Of a DNA stretch of 35,520 nt, positions 34,301-35,520 are shown piece by piece (within the stretch, counting starts at the first letter, position 1; each line of letters opens with the position of its first letter). The stretch is from Liquorilactobacillus aquaticus DSM 21051. GTDB taxonomy: Bacteria > Bacillota > Bacilli > Lactobacillales > Lactobacillaceae. The notes beneath the pieces are model-generated. The model had not been told where the DNA came from, did not search any database, and saw only the letters and a program-made list of their open reading frames with translations. The position numbers and the translations under genes are program-made. The stretch covers positions 13,107 through 48,626 of the forward strand of contig NZ_AYZD01000035.1 of NCBI RefSeq assembly GCF_001436755.1, given 5' to 3'.

Positions 34301-35520
34301 GGATACCATTATGCAACCGGTTCTGAGTTAAATGGAAATGTACAGCCAACAAATTTGAAGGTTGGGACAGCAGCATCTAATACTAAGATATATTTGGTAT
34401 CTGATAGTTATGCATCTGAATCCACTTCCGCGTCAATTTCAACATCAACAAGTAGTTCTCTATCGAATAGTGCGTCAACATCATCAAGCTTGAGTACAAG
34501 CGGCTCATTATCAAATAGTGCCTCGACATCTGCAAGCTTAAGTACAAGTGGCTCCTTATCAGATAGTAGCTCAATTTCTGCAAGTTTGAGTACAAGTGAT
34601 TCATTGTCGAACAGCGCATCAACCTCTACAAGCTTGAGTACAAGCGATTCGTTGTCAAATAGTGGCTCAATTTCATCAAGTTTGAGCACAAGCGGATCAT
34701 TGTCGAACAGTGCGTCAACTTCATCAAGTTTGAGCACGAGTGATTCGTTATCAGATAGTGGCTCAACTTCATCAAGCTTGAGTACGAGTGGTTCGTTATC
34801 AAATAGTGGTTCGACTTCTGCAAGTTTGAGCACAAGCGGATCATTATCAAATAGTGGTTCGACTTCTGCAAGTTTGAGCACAAGTGGCTCGTTATCAAAT
34901 AGTGCCTCGACTTCTGCAAGCTTAAGTACGAGTGGTTCATTATCAAATAGTGTCTCAACCTCAGGAAGCTTAAGCACGAGTGATTCGTTATCAGATAGTA
35001 CCTCAACATCATCAAGTTTGAGCACAAGCGGATCGTTATCAGATAGTACCTCAACATCATCAAGTTTGAGTACAAGCGGATCATTGTCGAACAGTGCGTC
35101 AACCTCCGCAAGCTTGAGTACAAGTGATTCGTTATCAGATAGTGGTTCAACTTCCGCAAGCTTGAGCACAAGTGGTTCATTATCAGATAGTGGTTCAACT
35201 TCTACAAGTTTGAGTACAAGCGGTTCGTTATCGAACAGTGCCTCAACATCATCAAGCTTGAGTACAAGTGGTTCGTTATCGAACAGTGCCTCAACCTCCG
35301 CAAGCTTAAGTACGAGTGGTTCGTTATCAGATAGTAGCTCAATTTCTGCAAGTTTGAGTACAAGTGATTCATTGTCGAACAGCGCATCAACCTCTACAAG
35401 CTTGAGTACAAGCGATTCGTTGTCAAATAGTGGCTCAATTTCTGCAAGTTTGAGTACAAGTGATTCATTGTCGAACAGTGCGTCAACTTCATCAAGCTTG
35501 AGCACAAGTGGCTCGTTATC
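31337..35520 (+). CDS. serine-rich repeat surface adhesin (5' part; runs off the window)
   Basis: Open from ATG 31337 (behind AAAGGGGA) to the edge: at least 1394 residues, no stop seen. The signal peptide carries the KxYKxGKxW motif (KMYKDGKQW, 25-33) that directs large glycoproteins to SecA2/SecY2, with a likely cleavage after AHA (54-56). Then: a Ser/Thr-rich region with 19 five-residue repeats (197-291); a region of about 300-830 with beta-solenoid-like, Asn/Gly-rich strands resembling the pectate-lyase-like adhesive domains of lactobacilli; two MucBP-like modules (VQYVDQYG near 831, [10 protein letters not shown] near 935); and the second Ser-rich region of 16-residue repeats from 1045 on. 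An LPxTG anchor would lie outside. Function: glycosylated adhesion protein. Accessory Sec and glycosylation genes probably follow. Confidence 0.92.
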   Translation, partial: MPGSKGNQKRNMYRLLRENEKVHYKMYKDGKQWMFAGMALLGGVLGANIGIRPAHADTVSSTANTSKQLDDKVLANNDSATIPSTSTSTSTVSSTSTNDNQTKLAETSTSMSLALSTSTSNSLSESTSGSVSLSTSNSTVYSTSESTSESNSISNKKSSADSKTEPTKDSQASTDSTAGNTSTSGDSQATNDSVASNNSTSNNSTLSNSTSNNSTSNNSTLSNSTSNNSTSNNSVLNNSTSNNSTSNNSALSNSTLNNITSNNSTSNNSTLNNSALNNSALNSSTSNNSTSSSSGSAATEQSIYNQVAKAVPSDTVIAVDTNAKTISLGATGTSASTPLLEAVSKIGEANGLAVNLVSLDANGNLTSLPVASDPDSGRNDFNNDVTNPSKENTPTSVTVATPDQVTNDATYYATAVANGTEADVSTYDQLRLAWANSNIAYIKVTANIAYASGNTAMSYRANGASVIINGNGHTIDLGTQNLGFLSNSTATTVTLNNATFEQGFAVNDGNGYSLIYSGNGSQLTVNTNNITLTSSASNGNNPIHLMYGVGSKVVFSGKNIFNISNEITRSVGSINIANNSSVTLNRTSNDIGFSEFYFETIAPTGSVGYGNTLTMGDGSSNAAYSYNNRTESFPAMYLFIGGVTAGDNVSWTQTGFQYFINGTQVGYYPNATFAFGQNFKLSAPITTMPGAITVGNNQKVIFNAGTTMDIQQRYNAAILQINGSASVTFISPKSLHLAIQNSTGAAVSTTAGIVAGTGTLTMNNSNIATWTGTNSSTTKPAGDASAKFVNLKYTNGTTTLTDSSGNSASSTILSRTTRELQTLALPVGTINVQYVDQYGNVIKTVPVDLDNDAYIGEYISLINELYANTDMPGYYMWAIGNQVPTSAKTDAQSGGDSTTTADNGDSYGQANIAVVPMQDQTYNYKIYVYGVANNNVTYQYVDAITGKVITVSGDNAGKEAAGTNNVPANYGNTIDWTSSYYTNTNVPTGYHYATGSELNGNVQPTNLKVGTAASNTKIYLVSDSYASESTSASISTSTSSSLSNSASTSSSLSTSGSLSNSASTSASLSTSGSLSDSSSISASLSTSDSLSNSASTSTSLSTSDSLSNSGSISSSLSTSGSLSNSASTSSSLSTSDSLSDSGSTSSSLSTSGSLSNSGSTSASLSTSGSLSNSGSTSASLSTSGSLSNSASTSASLSTSGSLSNSVSTSGSLSTSDSLSDSTSTSSSLSTSGSLSDSTSTSSSLSTSGSLSNSASTSASLSTSDSLSDSGSTSASLSTSGSLSDSGSTSTSLSTSGSLSNSASTSSSLSTSGSLSNSASTSASLSTSGSLSDSSSISASLSTSDSLSNSASTSTSLSTSDSLSNSGSISASLSTSDSLSNSASTSSSLSTSGSL
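31925..32209 (+). repeat. 15-bp tandem repeat, 19 copies (NNSTS units)
   Basis: Exactly 285 bases, in frame, encoding variants of Asn-Asn-Ser-Thr-Ser ([20 protein letters not shown]). A 45-base triple unit is visible in the first half. It is the first Ser-rich region of the adhesin. The antisense open frame over it (31846-32196) is a by-product. Confidence 0.92.
34469..35520 (+). repeat. 48-bp tandem repeat, about 22 copies to the edge
   Basis: Each unit encodes a 16-residue block of the type [16 protein letters not shown], with variation mainly at the residues after Ser (Ala/Gly/Thr/Val, Asn/Asp, Gly/Asp). It continues beyond the window. A 119-base stretch (34556-34674) is repeated identically at 35324-35442, exactly 16 units later, showing that blocks of units, not single units, have been copied. 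Long antisense frames here are by-products of the 3-base periodicity. Confidence 0.95.

Noticed and set aside
34408-35505. 365-codon open frame on the minus strand with regular [15 protein letters not shown]-type repeats
   Set aside because: It is the antisense of the 48-bp Ser repeat of the adhesin; the regularity and openness come from the sense repeat. No ribosome binding site or independent support.

Overview
The window looks like a chromosomal piece of a low-GC Gram-positive lactic acid bacterium (family Lactobacillaceae; a Ligilactobacillus- or Liquorilactobacillus-like species is a guess). Grounds: purine-rich AGGAGG ribosome binding sites with several TTG starts, a methionine T-box leader, an LCP (LytR-CpsA-Psr) protein in front of a Wzx/Wzy exopolysaccharide cluster, an IS30-family element, and a serine-rich-repeat adhesin with a KxYKxGKxW signal peptide. 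No RNA gene, CRISPR array or phage module was seen.

Layout. (1) 1-4740, mostly minus strand: a small membrane protein, an SRPBCC-fold protein, an Rgg-like HTH/TPR regulator with a TTG start, and a compact operon of an HTH-ABC ATPase fusion, an ABC permease and a 102-residue soluble protein. (2) 4741-6560: a promoter, a Met-specific T-box riboswitch and a half-size MetE-like methyltransferase. (3) 6600-12400: a two-gene DUF2089-like/membrane-protein operon, an aldo/keto reductase, a GT4 glycosyltransferase behind a long structured leader with a palindrome-rich promoter, an MgtC/SapB protein and an amino-acid permease that most likely starts at TTG. (4) 12580-14210: divergent ComX/SigH-like sigma factor and ComK-like regulator. 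(5) 14450-30580: exopolysaccharide or capsule locus, in order LCP ligase, priming sugar-phosphate transferase, Wzz-like modulator, Wze-like tyrosine kinase, GT8, IspD/TarI-like cytidylyltransferase, extended SDR, LicD-like phosphotransferase, two GT2 enzymes, Wzy-like polymerase, a wrecked acyltransferase interrupted by a dead IS30 element, an intact acyltransferase, Wzx-like flippase and UDP-galactopyranose mutase. (6) 31337 to the window end: the 5' part of a very large serine-rich-repeat adhesin that runs off the right edge.

How it works together. The polysaccharide genes form a complete Wzx/Wzy pathway: the priming transferase loads a sugar phosphate on undecaprenyl phosphate, GT8 and GT2 enzymes extend it, Glf supplies UDP-galactofuranose, the cytidylyltransferase/SDR/LicD trio probably makes a CDP-activated polyol or related group and transfers it as a phosphodiester, the acyltransferase decorates, Wzx flips, Wzy polymerises under Wzz/Wze control, and the LCP protein attaches the polymer to the wall. 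No Wzb-type phosphatase is present. The centre of the locus (about 18.4-28 kb) is visibly richer in A+T than its flanks, as expected for a horizontally exchanged serotype cassette.

The most notable original observation is a decayed second copy of the acyltransferase gene. Its N-terminal remnant overlaps the end of the polymerase gene and its C-terminal remnant lies just before the intact acyltransferase, with the dead IS30 element between them.
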